51,200 bases of DNA from an uncultured Pelagibacteraceae bacterium (GCA_902558225.1 CACEDG010000008.1:1-51200); one strand, 5' to 3'; shown: positions 1 through 8,901, counted from the first letter of the stretch. Notes: generated by a model not told the origin, from the sequence alone. Made by a program: numbers and translations.

Positions 1-879
1 TTACTCCCTATAATTGGAGCAGTAGGAGGAATGGTAGTACCAGCGTTAATTTATGTTTATGTAAATTTTGGTGATAGTGAAACACTTAATGGATGGGCTA
101 TACCTTCTGCAACAGATATAGCTTTCTCTTTAGGTGTCTTATCATTATTGGGGAAAAGAGTTCCATTATCTTTAAAAGTTTTTCTAACTGCATTAGCTAT
201 TATAGACGATTTGGGTGCAATACTTATTATTGCAATATTTTACTCAGGTGACTTGAGTGTCAAATATCTAAGTTTAATGTTGTTGGCTTTTATAGTTTTA
301 TTGGTAATCAATAAATTTAATATTAGAAAATTTTTACCTTATCTAATAGTTGGTATTTTTTTGTGGGATTTTACTCATAACTCAGGAATACATGCTACAA
401 TAGCTGGTGTCTTATTAGCTATGACAATACCTCATAGAAAAAAAGAAAAAGATTTCTCATTATTAATTAAAATTGAACATGCTATCAGTCCGTATGTTGC
501 TTTTGGAATTATGCCATTGTTTGCATTTGCAAATGCAGGCGTTTCGTTGGAGGGTCTTTCTCTTACAACTTTATTAGATAAAGTACCATTAGGAATCGTA
601 CTGGGACTATTTGTCGGCAAACAACTAGGTGTTTTTGTCTTTTCTTATATATCAATTAAATTAAAAATTGCCCAAATGCCAAGTAATGCTAACTGGTTTA
701 ACTTCTATGGAGTTGGTATTCTTACAGGTATTGGTTTTACTATGAGTCTGTTTGTTGGAAATTTAGCATTTGTTGAAAATATGCAATATATGGATGGAGT
801 TAAAATTGGCGTTTTAACTGGGTCATTATTATCCACTTTAACTGGATACTTTTTAATATTACTTACACCTAATAAATAA
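1..879 (+). CDS. nhaA: Na+/H+ antiporter NhaA, 5' end outside window
   Basis: Inner-membrane antiporter that expels Na+ in exchange for H+, controlling internal pH and sodium, as expected for a marine bacterium. The reading frame is open from base 1, so the start lies upstream; the Met at base 31 is internal. The visible part (292 residues) has the NhaA landmarks: Thr-Asp in SATDIAF (Asp about residue 39 of the visible part) and the paired ion-binding aspartates in IIDDLGA (about 69-70), followed by further membrane helices and the LPLFAFANAGV-like segment (here MPLFAFANAGVSLEG). The C-terminus is complete. The family assignment is secure; only the N-terminal helices are missing. Confidence 0.96.
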   Translation, partial: LLPIIGAVGGMVVPALIYVYVNFGDSETLNGWAIPSATDIAFSLGVLSLLGKRVPLSLKVFLTALAIIDDLGAILIIAIFYSGDLSVKYLSLMLLAFIVLLVINKFNIRKFLPYLIVGIFLWDFTHNSGIHATIAGVLLAMTIPHRKKEKDFSLLIKIEHAISPYVAFGIMPLFAFANAGVSLEGLSLTTLLDKVPLGIVLGLFVGKQLGVFVFSYISIKLKIAQMPSNANWFNFYGVGILTGIGFTMSLFVGNLAFVENMQYMDGVKIGVLTGSLLSTLTGYFLILLTPNK

Positions 880-887
880 TTTATTAA

Positions 888-948
888 ATGAAAAAAAAGA
901 TATTAATATCACTTATAATAATTATGTTTTTTTTTTAAAAATTCAGCA
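888..948 (+). other. Out-of-frame signal peptide for the glutathione peroxidase (T10 run)
   Basis: An ATG at 888 opens a short frame, MKKKILISLIIIMFFF, ending at TAA 936-938 directly after a run of ten T (927-936). If the run had nine T, the frame would read on as KNSA into the ATG at 949. That gives a 181-residue peroxidase with a textbook secretion signal: three lysines, a hydrophobic core and an Ala-Met-Ala cleavage site. The frame arithmetic (547 nt from 888 to 1434, one more than a multiple of three) supports one surplus base. Whether this is a sequencing error, a real mutation or slippage cannot be told from the sequence. Confidence 0.7.
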
Positions 949-1434
949 ATGGCAGATTATGAAAAAATTTTCTTTGATTTTAAAATTGAAAGTATAAACG
1001 GAGAATTGATTCATTTTAATGATTATAAAAATAAAGTGATTTTAGTAGTAAATACAGCAAGCTACTGCGGTTTCACAAAACAATATGAGGAATTACAGGA
1101 ACTTTGGGATACATACAAGTCGCAGGGATTAATTGTACTAGGAATACCATCAAACTCATTTAATCAGGAAAAAACAAATAATTTAGAAATTAAAAAGTTT
1201 TGTGAAGTTAATTTTAATATTAACTTTCCTCTTTCAATAATTACTGAAGTGAAAGGCAAGAATGCTCATGATTTATTTAAATGGGCAGAAAAAAATTATG
1301 GTAAATCAGCTGTTCCTAAATGGAACTTTCATAAGATACTAATCAACAAAGATGGTAAAATAGAGGACACGTTTGTATCTTTTACAAAACCGATGTCAAA
1401 AAAAATAGTTCAAAAAATTGAAGAAATTTTATAG
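949..1434 (+). CDS. Glutathione peroxidase-family thiol peroxidase
   Basis: Reduces hydrogen peroxide and organic hydroperoxides with a thiol donor. The 161 residues are a thioredoxin-fold GPx domain: the peroxidatic residue is Cys40 in NTASYCGFT (cysteine, not selenocysteine), followed by GIPSNSFNQE with the Gln position and PKWNFHK with the conserved Trp and Asn. A second cysteine in KKFCEVNF could act in resolution. ATG 949 gives a cytoplasmic protein, but the upstream bases encode a signal peptide in another frame (see the 888-948 entry), so the native protein may be periplasmic. The stop overlaps the convergent metallo-hydrolase gene by 6 nt. Confident on the family, unsure of the true start. 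Confidence 0.9.
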   Translation: MADYEKIFFDFKIESINGELIHFNDYKNKVILVVNTASYCGFTKQYEELQELWDTYKSQGLIVLGIPSNSFNQEKTNNLEIKKFCEVNFNINFPLSIITEVKGKNAHDLFKWAEKNYGKSAVPKWNFHKILINKDGKIEDTFVSFTKPMSKKIVQKIEEIL

Positions 1435-2199
1435 TTTCAATGTAAGTCCATCATGTGCTGGAACAATATTTTTTGGAAGTTGTTTTTTAAGAATTTTATA
1501 ATCTAAAACTGGTGATAAATTGGTTAATATCGCTTTTTTTGGTTTAAATTTTTTGATAGTCAAAAGTGAAGTTTCAACATTAAAATGTGAAGGATGATAA
1601 TTATACCACAAACAATCAATTATCAAATACTTTAAATTTTTAAAAAATTTTTCATCTTTTTTATAAATTTTATTTACATCACTGATATAGGCAATCTTAT
1701 TATCAATAATAAAACAGTTTGATTTTACCATTCCATGTTCAACTACAATAGACCTAATTTTTACTCTTTTATCTAAGTCTTTTGTATAAGTATTCTTCTC
1801 CAATTTATTCAACTTAAGTGTGGCAGGATATTCATTTGAATAACCCTTAAAAATATAAGAAAAATTTTCTTTTAAATATTTTGAGGTAAACTTATCTGCA
1901 TAAACATTGATAGGTCTCTTATTATTTATATAAAAAGATCTTAAATCATTTATACCGTGTGTTTGATCAGCATGCATATGTGAATATAAAACTTTATCTA
2001 TTTTTTTTATTTTATGTCTTAATAATTGTTGACGTAAATCTGGTGACGTATCCACTAAAATATTTTCATCAGAGGTTTGTATTAGAGCTGAGCATCTAGT
2101 TCTATAATTCTTTTTATTTTTTGGATCACAATTTCCAAAAAAACCGTCTGGTCTTGGTACACCCATTGAACTACCACAGCCAAGAATTATAAATTTCAT
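1429..2199 (-). CDS. PhnP-like MBL-fold metallo-hydrolase
   Basis: Metallo-beta-lactamase-fold hydrolase of the PhnP/phosphodiesterase branch, 256 residues. It opens with FIILGCGSSMGVPRP, typical of that branch. The metal motif is His74-x-His76-x-Asp78-Gln79-x-His81, in HMHADQTHGINDLR. Gln stands where the general HxHxDH motif has His, so metal geometry may differ, though the change may be normal for this subgroup. Later ligand candidates lie in VEHGMV and ISDVN. The gene follows tatD by 4 nt at the end of the metG-tatD run, a common alphaproteobacterial arrangement. The substrate is unknown; a cyclic-phosphodiester or RNA-type phosphodiester is possible from the family. Confidence 0.85.
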   Translation of the reverse strand: MKFIILGCGSSMGVPRPDGFFGNCDPKNKKNYRTRCSALIQTSDENILVDTSPDLRQQLLRHKIKKIDKVLYSHMHADQTHGINDLRSFYINNKRPINVYADKFTSKYLKENFSYIFKGYSNEYPATLKLNKLEKNTYTKDLDKRVKIRSIVVEHGMVKSNCFIIDNKIAYISDVNKIYKKDEKFFKNLKYLIIDCLWYNYHPSHFNVETSLLTIKKFKPKKAILTNLSPVLDYKILKKQLPKNIVPAHDGLTLKL

Positions 2200-2203
2200 A
2201 ATT

Positions 2204-2977
2204 CTAATTAAAAAAAAGTTTATTAAAATTATCTGAAGTAGATTTTATAAGTTCTGATTTACTCACATTCATAACTTCAGCTAGTTTTGTAGCAGTAAAA
2301 TCAATAAAAGAAGGTTCATTTTTTTTTCCTCTATTTGGAACTGGCGCCAAAAAAGGACTGTCTGTTTCAATCATAATTCTATTTAAAGGTATAGTTTTAA
2401 ATGTTTCTCTTAAATCATTCGAATTTTTAAATGTGATTATACCACTTGCAGAAAAATACGAATTTAATGTTAAAAGTTTTTCAGAAAACTCTTTAGACCC
2501 AGTAAAGCAATGCATCAGAATTTTAATGTTATCGTCTTTATATTTATTTAGTATTTCAAAAGTTTCATCTTCAGCACTTCTAGAATGAATAATAAGGGGA
2601 ACATTAGTTTTAACTGCTGCTTTAATATGTTCCTCAAAACTAGTTATTTGTTTTTCTTTTTCACTATTATTGTAATAAAAATCAAGACCAGTTTCTCCTA
2701 TCCCAATTATTTTTTCATTTTCACGCAATTCTTTAATAATTAATTCAGATTTGATTAAATCTTTTGAACTTTCATGTGGATGAATACCAATAGTTCCATA
2801 TATCATTTCATCTTTATTAATTAATTCTTTAACTCTAGAAAAACTTTCAAGTGATGTTGAAATTGTTAGTAGTTTCTTAATACCAACTTTTTTAGATCTT
2901 ATAATGACATTTGATAAGTCACTTAAGAGAGGCTCATAATCAAGATGACAGTGTGAATCAATCATTATTTTTTTCAA
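2204..2977 (-). CDS. tatD: TatD-family metal-dependent deoxyribonuclease
   Basis: TIM-barrel metal-dependent hydrolase of the TatD/YcfH family, linked to 3'-5' DNA or RNA processing and DNA repair. Visible are DSHCHLDY at the N-terminus (first metal pair), GIGETGLDFYY, LIIHSRSA, LMHCFTG and IETDSPFLAP, all in family order. 257 residues is normal. Two starts are possible: MKKIMIDSH at 2977, overlapping metG by 20 nt, or the Met at 2965, overlapping by 8 nt. The second is closer to family N-termini. Despite the name, it is not part of the Tat transporter. Confidence 0.93.
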   Translation of the reverse strand: MKKIMIDSHCHLDYEPLLSDLSNVIIRSKKVGIKKLLTISTSLESFSRVKELINKDEMIYGTIGIHPHESSKDLIKSELIIKELRENEKIIGIGETGLDFYYNNSEKEKQITSFEEHIKAAVKTNVPLIIHSRSAEDETFEILNKYKDDNIKILMHCFTGSKEFSEKLLTLNSYFSASGIITFKNSNDLRETFKTIPLNRIMIETDSPFLAPVPNRGKKNEPSFIDFTATKLAEVMNVSKSELIKSTSDNFNKLFFN

Positions 2978-4499
2978 TTTTTTTAAAAAGAATATTAATC
3001 TTTTCTATTTTACCACCTTTAGATAAAAATTCATTATTTTTAATAGAGTCAAGTTTTATATCTTTGTCAGACAAATTAAAAATTTTTAATGCTTTTAAAG
3101 AAGAATTAGGGATAATTGGGTAAAGTAAATAACTTATTTTTCTAATTATTTCTAAAGATGTATAAATAATAGTATTTAATCTAATTACATCATCTTTTTT
3201 TTTCCATGGTTCTTGATCATTGAAATATTTATTAACTTCAAATAATGAATTTACTATATAGTCTATATAAAAATTAATATTTTGTTCATCAATATTTTTT
3301 CTGATTTTATCTAAATTATCTTTGTATTTATTAAGAATAAATAAATCTTCTTTTTGAAAATTTATATCGCGTGGAATGACTCCATCACAATTTTTGTGTG
3401 CAAAAGCAGTAACTCTTTGACATAGATTTCCGTAATTATTGGCTAAATCACTGTTAATACAATCCTCTAACCTTTCTTGAGAGATATTCCCATCATTTCC
3501 AAAAGAAACTTCCTTGATCAAATAATATCTTAAAGGATCTAATCCATATTCATTAATTATTTCTATAGGATCTAATATATTTCCTTTTGATTTAGACATT
3601 TTTTCCTCACCAGATAAAATCCAACCGTGTCCGTAAACCCTTTTTGGTAAATCTATTTTTGCTGCTAATAAAAAAGCAGGCCAATAAATAGCATGAAACC
3701 TTAAAATATCTTTTCCAATAAGATGAATAGATGCAGGCCAAAATTTTTTATACAAGTTATCATTAAGGTCTGGATAATTTAATGCACTTAGATAATTTGT
3801 TAAAGCATCTAACCATACATAGATAATATGTTTATTATTGTTTGGCACAGGAATGCCCCATGAAAATGTTTTTCTACTTATTGATAAATCTTTCAATCCA
3901 TTTTGAACAAAACTAATTACCTCATTTCTCCTAGACTCTGGCAAAATAAAGTTTGGATTAGATTTATAAAATTCTAAAAGAGGCTTTTCCCATTTTGATA
4001 ACCTAAAAAAATAAGACTCTTCTTCTATCCACTCAACAGGAGATTTTGATGAAATTGAAAATTTTTTTCCATCAACTTCCTCTATTTCATCATCATTATA
4101 AAAAGCCTCGTCTGAAACAGAGTACCAACCAGAATATTTTGATAAATAAATATCATCGTTTTTTTCAAGTTGATCCCAGAGATATTGAACTGTTTTTTTG
4201 TGACGCTCTTCCGTTGTTCTTATAAAATCTGTATTTGATAGATTAAGTGTATTTGATAAATTTTTAAATGTCTTGCTTATTTCATCACAAAATTGCTGTG
4301 GATCTTTATCTGCTTTTTCAGCTGATCTTTGTATCTTTAAACCATGTTCATCTGTGCCAGTCAAAAAGTGAACATCATATCCATCAATTACTTTAAATCT
4401 TGCAAAGAAATCAGCTACTATACTTGAATAAGCATGCCCCATATGAGGTTTTGCAGAAGGATAATAAATTGGTGTTGTTATATAAAAATATTTAGACAT
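2958..4499 (-). CDS. metG: Methionyl-tRNA synthetase
   Basis: Charges tRNA-Met with methionine in the cytoplasm. The 513-residue class I enzyme shows the HIGH-type motif as HMGH at 19-22 and the KMSKS loop as EKMSKSKGN near residue 300. The insert that in other MetGs holds zinc cysteine knuckles reads GWYSVSDEAFY here, with Ser and Asp at the Cys positions, so this is the cysteine-free form, which needs no structural zinc. There is no C-terminal tRNA-binding/dimerisation domain. It overlaps holB upstream by 8 nt and tatD downstream, so translational coupling is likely. Confidence 0.97.
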   Translation of the reverse strand: MSKYFYITTPIYYPSAKPHMGHAYSSIVADFFARFKVIDGYDVHFLTGTDEHGLKIQRSAEKADKDPQQFCDEISKTFKNLSNTLNLSNTDFIRTTEERHKKTVQYLWDQLEKNDDIYLSKYSGWYSVSDEAFYNDDEIEEVDGKKFSISSKSPVEWIEEESYFFRLSKWEKPLLEFYKSNPNFILPESRRNEVISFVQNGLKDLSISRKTFSWGIPVPNNNKHIIYVWLDALTNYLSALNYPDLNDNLYKKFWPASIHLIGKDILRFHAIYWPAFLLAAKIDLPKRVYGHGWILSGEEKMSKSKGNILDPIEIINEYGLDPLRYYLIKEVSFGNDGNISQERLEDCINSDLANNYGNLCQRVTAFAHKNCDGVIPRDINFQKEDLFILNKYKDNLDKIRKNIDEQNINFYIDYIVNSLFEVNKYFNDQEPWKKKDDVIRLNTIIYTSLEIIRKISYLLYPIIPNSSLKALKIFNLSDKDIKLDSIKNNEFLSKGGKIEKINILFKKIEKNND

Positions 4500-5412
4500 T
4501 TAGGATTTTAGAATCAAGCTCCATAAATAAAGATTCTTCATCAAGATTAAGTTTCTTCGTATTTCCAATTTTCTTTGAAAACTTTTTTATAAAATTTGAA
4601 TTTTCAATGTTAATTTTTTTCTTTAATAAAAGCTCAACAAAATCATAAACCATATATCTTATTGGACTTTCTTTTTTATAATAATTTTCCTGAATAATAA
4701 AAGTTAAAAATTTTTCTAGGTTAATTGTCTTAAGATTAATTTTGTTTTCATTTGAAAATTTGACTAAATTGTAAATTTTTCCAGGTGTAAAATAATAATC
4801 TAATAATTCTTTATTAATCAAATCAAAAGTATCAGTATCTATAAGCTTGTTAGCAATTGAATAACTCTCTTTATTTGTCAAATCTATTTTGAAATTTATA
4901 CATCTTGATTTTAAAGTTGGAATTATTTTTCGATTATTATTAACTAATACAAAAAAGCAGTTTATCGGGGGTTCCTCAAGAATTTTAAGTAATGCATTTG
5001 TTGAATTTAAATTAAAAAATTCAATATTATCAATCAAAATAAATCTTGGTTTAGAGTTAAAAGATGATTTATTCAAATTAGATATCATATTTCTAATTTG
5101 AGCTATATCGATGATTTTTTTTTCACTCATAATATCTATTAAAATAAAGTTTGGATGAGAACTATTTTGAATTAGTTTATATGATTTATTGTCTGAGTTA
5201 ATCTTATTGTTCTTAAAGTCATAAGAATAATCCTCGTCCTTTGATAAAACGTAGTTAATTAAATGAAAAGCAAGTGTGCTTTTACCTATACCTTTATAGC
5301 CGGATAATAAAATCTTATTAGGTAATTTATTCTTATTGAATAAATTAATGAATTCTTGAAAATAAAAATCTAAACCATAAAGATTTGTTTGATTTGAAGG
5401 TTTTAAACTCAT
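4492..5412 (-). CDS. holB: DNA polymerase III delta' subunit
   Basis: Clamp-loader subunit that helps load the beta clamp onto primed DNA. The 306 residues include a P-loop-like LLSGYKGIGKSTLAFHL near residues 36-52, the SHPNF segment, FILIDNIEFFN (Walker-B-like) and NALLKILEEPP, the delta'/RFC hallmark. The cysteine zinc module found in many delta' proteins is absent: no cysteine cluster lies between the P-loop and SHPNF. ATG 5412 lies just beyond the present tmk stop, and would overlap the frame-corrected tmk stop as ATGA. Assignment rests on the motifs and on the tmk-holB-metG order. Confidence 0.92.
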   Translation of the reverse strand: MSLKPSNQTNLYGLDFYFQEFINLFNKNKLPNKILLSGYKGIGKSTLAFHLINYVLSKDEDYSYDFKNNKINSDNKSYKLIQNSSHPNFILIDIMSEKKIIDIAQIRNMISNLNKSSFNSKPRFILIDNIEFFNLNSTNALLKILEEPPINCFFVLVNNNRKIIPTLKSRCINFKIDLTNKESYSIANKLIDTDTFDLINKELLDYYFTPGKIYNLVKFSNENKINLKTINLEKFLTFIIQENYYKKESPIRYMVYDFVELLLKKKINIENSNFIKKFSKKIGNTKKLNLDEESLFMELDSKILNV

Positions 5413-5433
5413 TTTATTATCTCATTAATTTTA

Positions 5434-6027
5434 TCAATTATAATTTTTTTTATTAGTTTTTATATCCAAATTAGAGTCAATAATAAGATATTTATCTTTT
5501 TTCTTTTTAAAAATTTTTAAGTAACCATTTTGTATTTTCTTATAAAATTTATTTTTAAATTGATCATACCTATTCAATTTTTTTCTCTCTTTTAATCTTT
5601 TATTCATATTTTTAGTATTCACAATATTCAAAAAAGTAAAATCTGGTTTAAAGTTTTTAAGTAAAAATTTGTGAATTAATTCTATAATTTTTAAGTCTAT
5701 ACCTTGACCATAATGCTGATAAGCAATTGTAGAATCTAAAAAACGATCTATTAATATAATTTTCTTTTTATAATTTTTTTTATAAATTTCTACGTTTTCA
5801 CTTCTAGCAGCTAAATAAAGTAATAGATCGGTTTTTTTATTAAAATGTGATTTGTTATCTAAGATTAGTTTACGAATTTTTTCAGAATTTTTACTACCTC
5901 CAGGTTCACGTATGAAAACATGTTTTATCTTTTTGGATTTAAGATATTTTGAAATAAAATTAGCGTGTAAAGTTTTTCCACTACTCTCTGTTCCTTCAAA
6001 AACAATAACAGGTTTTTTAAACATCAC
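5434..6027 (-). CDS. tmk: Thymidylate kinase, 3' end shortened by a probable 1-nt insertion
   Basis: Phosphorylates dTMP to dTDP for DNA synthesis. Visible are the P-loop FEGTESSGKT (about 10-19), the REPGGS segment, LLYLAARSENVE, and DRFLDSTIAYQHYGQG for the DRY-type and dTMP-binding region. As written it has 197 residues and ends in KKNYN. At 5444-5451 there is an eight-T run (A8 on the coding strand). With seven A the frame continues IIIDKINEIIK and stops at 5409, sharing ATGA with holB, for 205 residues. So the gene probably carries an extra A, a sequence error, or is corrected by slippage. It overlaps dacA by 11 nt. Confidence 0.93.
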   Translation of the reverse strand: MMFKKPVIVFEGTESSGKTLHANFISKYLKSKKIKHVFIREPGGSKNSEKIRKLILDNKSHFNKKTDLLLYLAARSENVEIYKKNYKKKIILIDRFLDSTIAYQHYGQGIDLKIIELIHKFLLKNFKPDFTFLNIVNTKNMNKRLKERKKLNRYDQFKNKFYKKIQNGYLKIFKKKKDKYLIIDSNLDIKTNKKNYN

Positions 6028-7168
6028 CCCAAATTAGATAATTTATAGATTTCATTAATCTTGAGAAGATGTTAACTTTTTTGACATCTTTTTGAGATAG
6101 CAGATTATATTCACCAATTTGTTCTTGATCGTATATGATTTTTAATTTTGCTAAGATTTGATCTTTTTTTATAGGAGCTTCGATTGGTCCACTATATACA
6201 ACCTTTATCTTAAGTTTTCTTTTCTGTCCTTTTTTAATAATTTTATAAATGTCATTCTTTGTGTAAACATCAACTGTAGACTCTTTTCCTAACCAAACAT
6301 CAACTTTATCTAATGGAACTTTAGATTTTGAAATTTCAACCAAATCAAAATTTGTCAATCCGTATGTCAACAATTTTGAACTCTCTCTGGATCTAGAGGA
6401 CTTTGTTTCAAAACCGCTGCCGACAGCAATCAGGCGCCTACCTTTTCTCTCAATTGATGAAGCTAACGAATATTTTTCTACAGCTAAGTAACCTGTCTTA
6501 ATTCCGTCTGCACCCATATTTTTATATAATAATGGATTTCTGTTACCCTGGGTTATTGGATCTCCTCCCGTTCTATCCCAAGTAAATTCAGTTTCTGCAA
6601 ACCATTTATAATATTCAGGATGATTTTTTATCAAGTAATTTGACATGATCATAATATCTCTAACCGTTGAGTAATTATCTGGATCATTTATTCCTGATGA
6701 ATTTGCAAAATTTGTATTTTCCATACCAATTTCTTTAGCTTTAGAAGTCATCATAATAGCAAACTCTTCCTCGGTACCAGCTATACCTTCGGCTAAAGCG
6801 ATACAAGCATCATTTCCAGAGGCAACAATTATACCTTTCAATAAATCCTCAACAGATACCTCATCTCCAACCATCACAAACATTGATGAATAACCAGCAG
6901 TAGATAATCTCCAAGCTTTTTCAGAAATGATAAATTTTTCGTCTAAATTTAAATCACCAGATTTTATCAAATCAAAAGCAATTATACTTGTCATAATTTT
7001 TGTCATTGATGCAGGATAAATAGATCTATCTGGTTCCTTTTCATATAAAATTTCTCCAGACAGATAATCTTGTAAAATTGCTGTTCTTGCTTTTATTTCA
7101 ATATTGGCATTACTACCTAATATAAAAAAAATTTGGGTAATAAAAGCAATTATAAATATTCTAAGCAT
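6017..7168 (-). CDS. dacA: D-alanyl-D-alanine carboxypeptidase (PBP5/6 type)
   Basis: Low-molecular-weight penicillin-binding protein that trims the terminal D-Ala from peptidoglycan stem peptides in the periplasm. An N-terminal hydrophobic signal runs from about residue 2 to 18, with a cleavage region near SNA. The three serine-enzyme motifs are present in order: SMTK at 54-57 (nucleophile Ser54), SGN in ASGNDACIA, and KTG in GIKTGYLAVE. A C-terminal beta-rich domain follows, as in PBP5. Length is 383 residues. It sits downstream of mltB and the RlpA-like lipoprotein, a murein-remodelling group, and overlaps tmk at its 3' end. Confidence 0.95.
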   Translation of the reverse strand: MLRIFIIAFITQIFFILGSNANIEIKARTAILQDYLSGEILYEKEPDRSIYPASMTKIMTSIIAFDLIKSGDLNLDEKFIISEKAWRLSTAGYSSMFVMVGDEVSVEDLLKGIIVASGNDACIALAEGIAGTEEEFAIMMTSKAKEIGMENTNFANSSGINDPDNYSTVRDIMIMSNYLIKNHPEYYKWFAETEFTWDRTGGDPITQGNRNPLLYKNMGADGIKTGYLAVEKYSLASSIERKGRRLIAVGSGFETKSSRSRESSKLLTYGLTNFDLVEISKSKVPLDKVDVWLGKESTVDVYTKNDIYKIIKKGQKRKLKIKVVYSGPIEAPIKKDQILAKLKIIYDQEQIGEYNLLSQKDVKKVNIFSRLMKSINYLIWGDV

Positions 7169-7910
7169 TTTTTAATATTTCTAAGTTTTCAAAATTTAAA
7201 GTACTCATTTTTTCAAATGAATTTTTCAGACTTTTTATATCATTAAAAGGACCTATTAATACCCTATATTTTGTGTTTGATAATTTTTTAATAGTTAGAT
7301 TTTTAATCGAGGCCTCAACTTTAATTCTATCTACCATAATTTTTGCAGTATCTAGATAATAAAAATCAGCAACCTTAATTGAATAATTAAAAGTTTTTTC
7401 ATTTTTTTGTTTCTTTTTTTTTGACTCATTTAAATTTAAATCATTTATTTGTATTCCGTCTACAGGAGCTTTTTCAGCAACAGACCTTTCTTCTTCAAAC
7501 ATTTTAGCTTTTTTAGCAACAAAAGTTGAATTTTTTGGAACTAACATTATTTCAATAAAAGGTTCATTTAAATTCAACTCTAATTCATCAGCTATTCTTT
7601 TACTTAATATTGAATTATAAAAATTTGAAAATTTTACTTTATTAGATTTGACTTCAGCAATAAGAAATTTTCCATTGTTTGGATTAGAGATTTTTACAAT
7701 AGATCTTTTCTTTAAAGATTGATGAAAAATATTTAATGATCTTTCCTCTAATTTTTTTATATTATTCAATTCAGATGTATAAATAAGAGCAAAACCTGAA
7801 TTAGTATATCTTTCTTGAAATTCTATATTTAAATTTTTTGATTGTGGTAATTGTTTACAACTTAAGAGAGTAACTGAAAGAAAAAATATTATTATATAAT
7901 TATAATTCAT
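7161..7910 (-). CDS. rlpA: RlpA-like lipoprotein with C-terminal SPOR domain
   Basis: Predicted outer-membrane or periplasmic lipoprotein of 249 residues. The signal ends in a lipobox, LLSC, with Cys near residue 18. Residues about 37-125 resemble the double-psi beta-barrel of RlpA (SIVKISNPNNGKFLIAEV, then SKRIADELEL), but the NDRGP-type catalytic segment of active RlpA transglycosylases is not visible, so enzymatic activity is doubtful. A Lys/Glu-rich linker leads to a C-terminal SPOR-like fold (YSIKVADFYYLDTAKIM to RVLIGPFNDI), which would bind denuded septal glycan. Its place between mltB and dacA supports a cell-wall role. The call is from fold-like patterns and synteny. Confidence 0.72.
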   Translation of the reverse strand: MNYNYIIIFFLSVTLLSCKQLPQSKNLNIEFQERYTNSGFALIYTSELNNIKKLEERSLNIFHQSLKKRSIVKISNPNNGKFLIAEVKSNKVKFSNFYNSILSKRIADELELNLNEPFIEIMLVPKNSTFVAKKAKMFEEERSVAEKAPVDGIQINDLNLNESKKKKQKNEKTFNYSIKVADFYYLDTAKIMVDRIKVEASIKNLTIKKLSNTKYRVLIGPFNDIKSLKNSFEKMSTLNFENLEILKNA

Positions 7911-8901
7911 TTCTAATACTTTCTTTCAAAGTACAAACCGCTAAACCAAATCTAAGTGATCTATTCCATTTGAGAATTATTTCATAATTTTCAAATACAA
8001 TATATGCAGGGTTTAAAGTTTCTGAATTTGGAACAATATCTTTATCAGGAGTAATTATAGCAACTAATAAATTTTCATTAATAAAATCAAAATTATCACG
8101 ATTGGAAATAAATTTTTTGAAATATTTCAATTTTTTTTTATTCTTAAGTTTTTTGGCTGAAACATTTAAATATTTTTTTGGAATATTTTCTTTTAACGAT
8201 ATTTTGTAAAAACAGTGTGAATTACTATTCCACCCCATTTTTTTCAAATAATTTGCTGCTGAGGCGTATGCATCTTTTGGATTTTTCAAATCAATATAAT
8301 TATCACTGTTAAAATCAATCGCATGATTTTTTATTGTAGATGGCATAAACTGAAAAAAACCAAATGCTCCAGCCCAAGATCCGTAAAGTGTTTCATAATC
8401 AATTTGTCCTTCATCGATAAGCTTTAGTAAAATTAAAAGTTCGTTTGTGAAAAAAGCAGATCTTCTCTTATCAAAACTTAAAGTAGACAATGACGAGAGA
8501 ATATCCATCTTACCTACATAAGTACCATAATTTGTCTCAATGCCCATTAAAGAAAGTAGTAATTCCTTTTCAATTGAATATTTCTTTTCTACTTTATTTA
8601 TTAATTCAATATTCTTTTTATAAAATTCTAAACCTTTTTTAACTTTTTTTTTTGATGTTCTCTTAGATACATAAGTTTTTGTATCTTCATAAAATTCTGG
8701 CTGATATCTATCATATTCGATTACTTTTGGTAAAAATTTGACATTATTCATTGTTAAATCAAAAGTTTTTTCTGAAATACCATTTTCTATTGCTAAAATT
8801 CTAAAATTTTTTTTCCACTCTAAAAATTTACTCTGATCATCCGCTAAAAGTTTGGTGAAGGAAAATAGAAATACTAATAAAAAAACTTTAATTTGTTTCA
8901 T
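7900..8901 (-). CDS. mltB: Lytic murein transglycosylase B
   Basis: Cleaves the MurNAc-GlcNAc bond of peptidoglycan to form anhydro-muropeptides. A signal peptide (KVFLLVFLFSFTKLLA) precedes the mature start near DDQSK; no lipobox cysteine is visible, so it is probably soluble and periplasmic. The catalytic region is MGIETNYGTYVGK with Glu near residue 117, followed by ALSTLSFD-like LSSLSTLSFDKRR, GSWAGAFGFFQFMPST and ASAANYLKKMGW, all classic for family 3 lytic transglycosylases. 333 residues. It overlaps rarD at its start and the RlpA-like gene at its end. Confidence 0.94.
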   Translation of the reverse strand: MKQIKVFLLVFLFSFTKLLADDQSKFLEWKKNFRILAIENGISEKTFDLTMNNVKFLPKVIEYDRYQPEFYEDTKTYVSKRTSKKKVKKGLEFYKKNIELINKVEKKYSIEKELLLSLMGIETNYGTYVGKMDILSSLSTLSFDKRRSAFFTNELLILLKLIDEGQIDYETLYGSWAGAFGFFQFMPSTIKNHAIDFNSDNYIDLKNPKDAYASAANYLKKMGWNSNSHCFYKISLKENIPKKYLNVSAKKLKNKKKLKYFKKFISNRDNFDFINENLLVAIITPDKDIVPNSETLNPAYIVFENYEIILKWNRSLRFGLAVCTLKESIRNEL

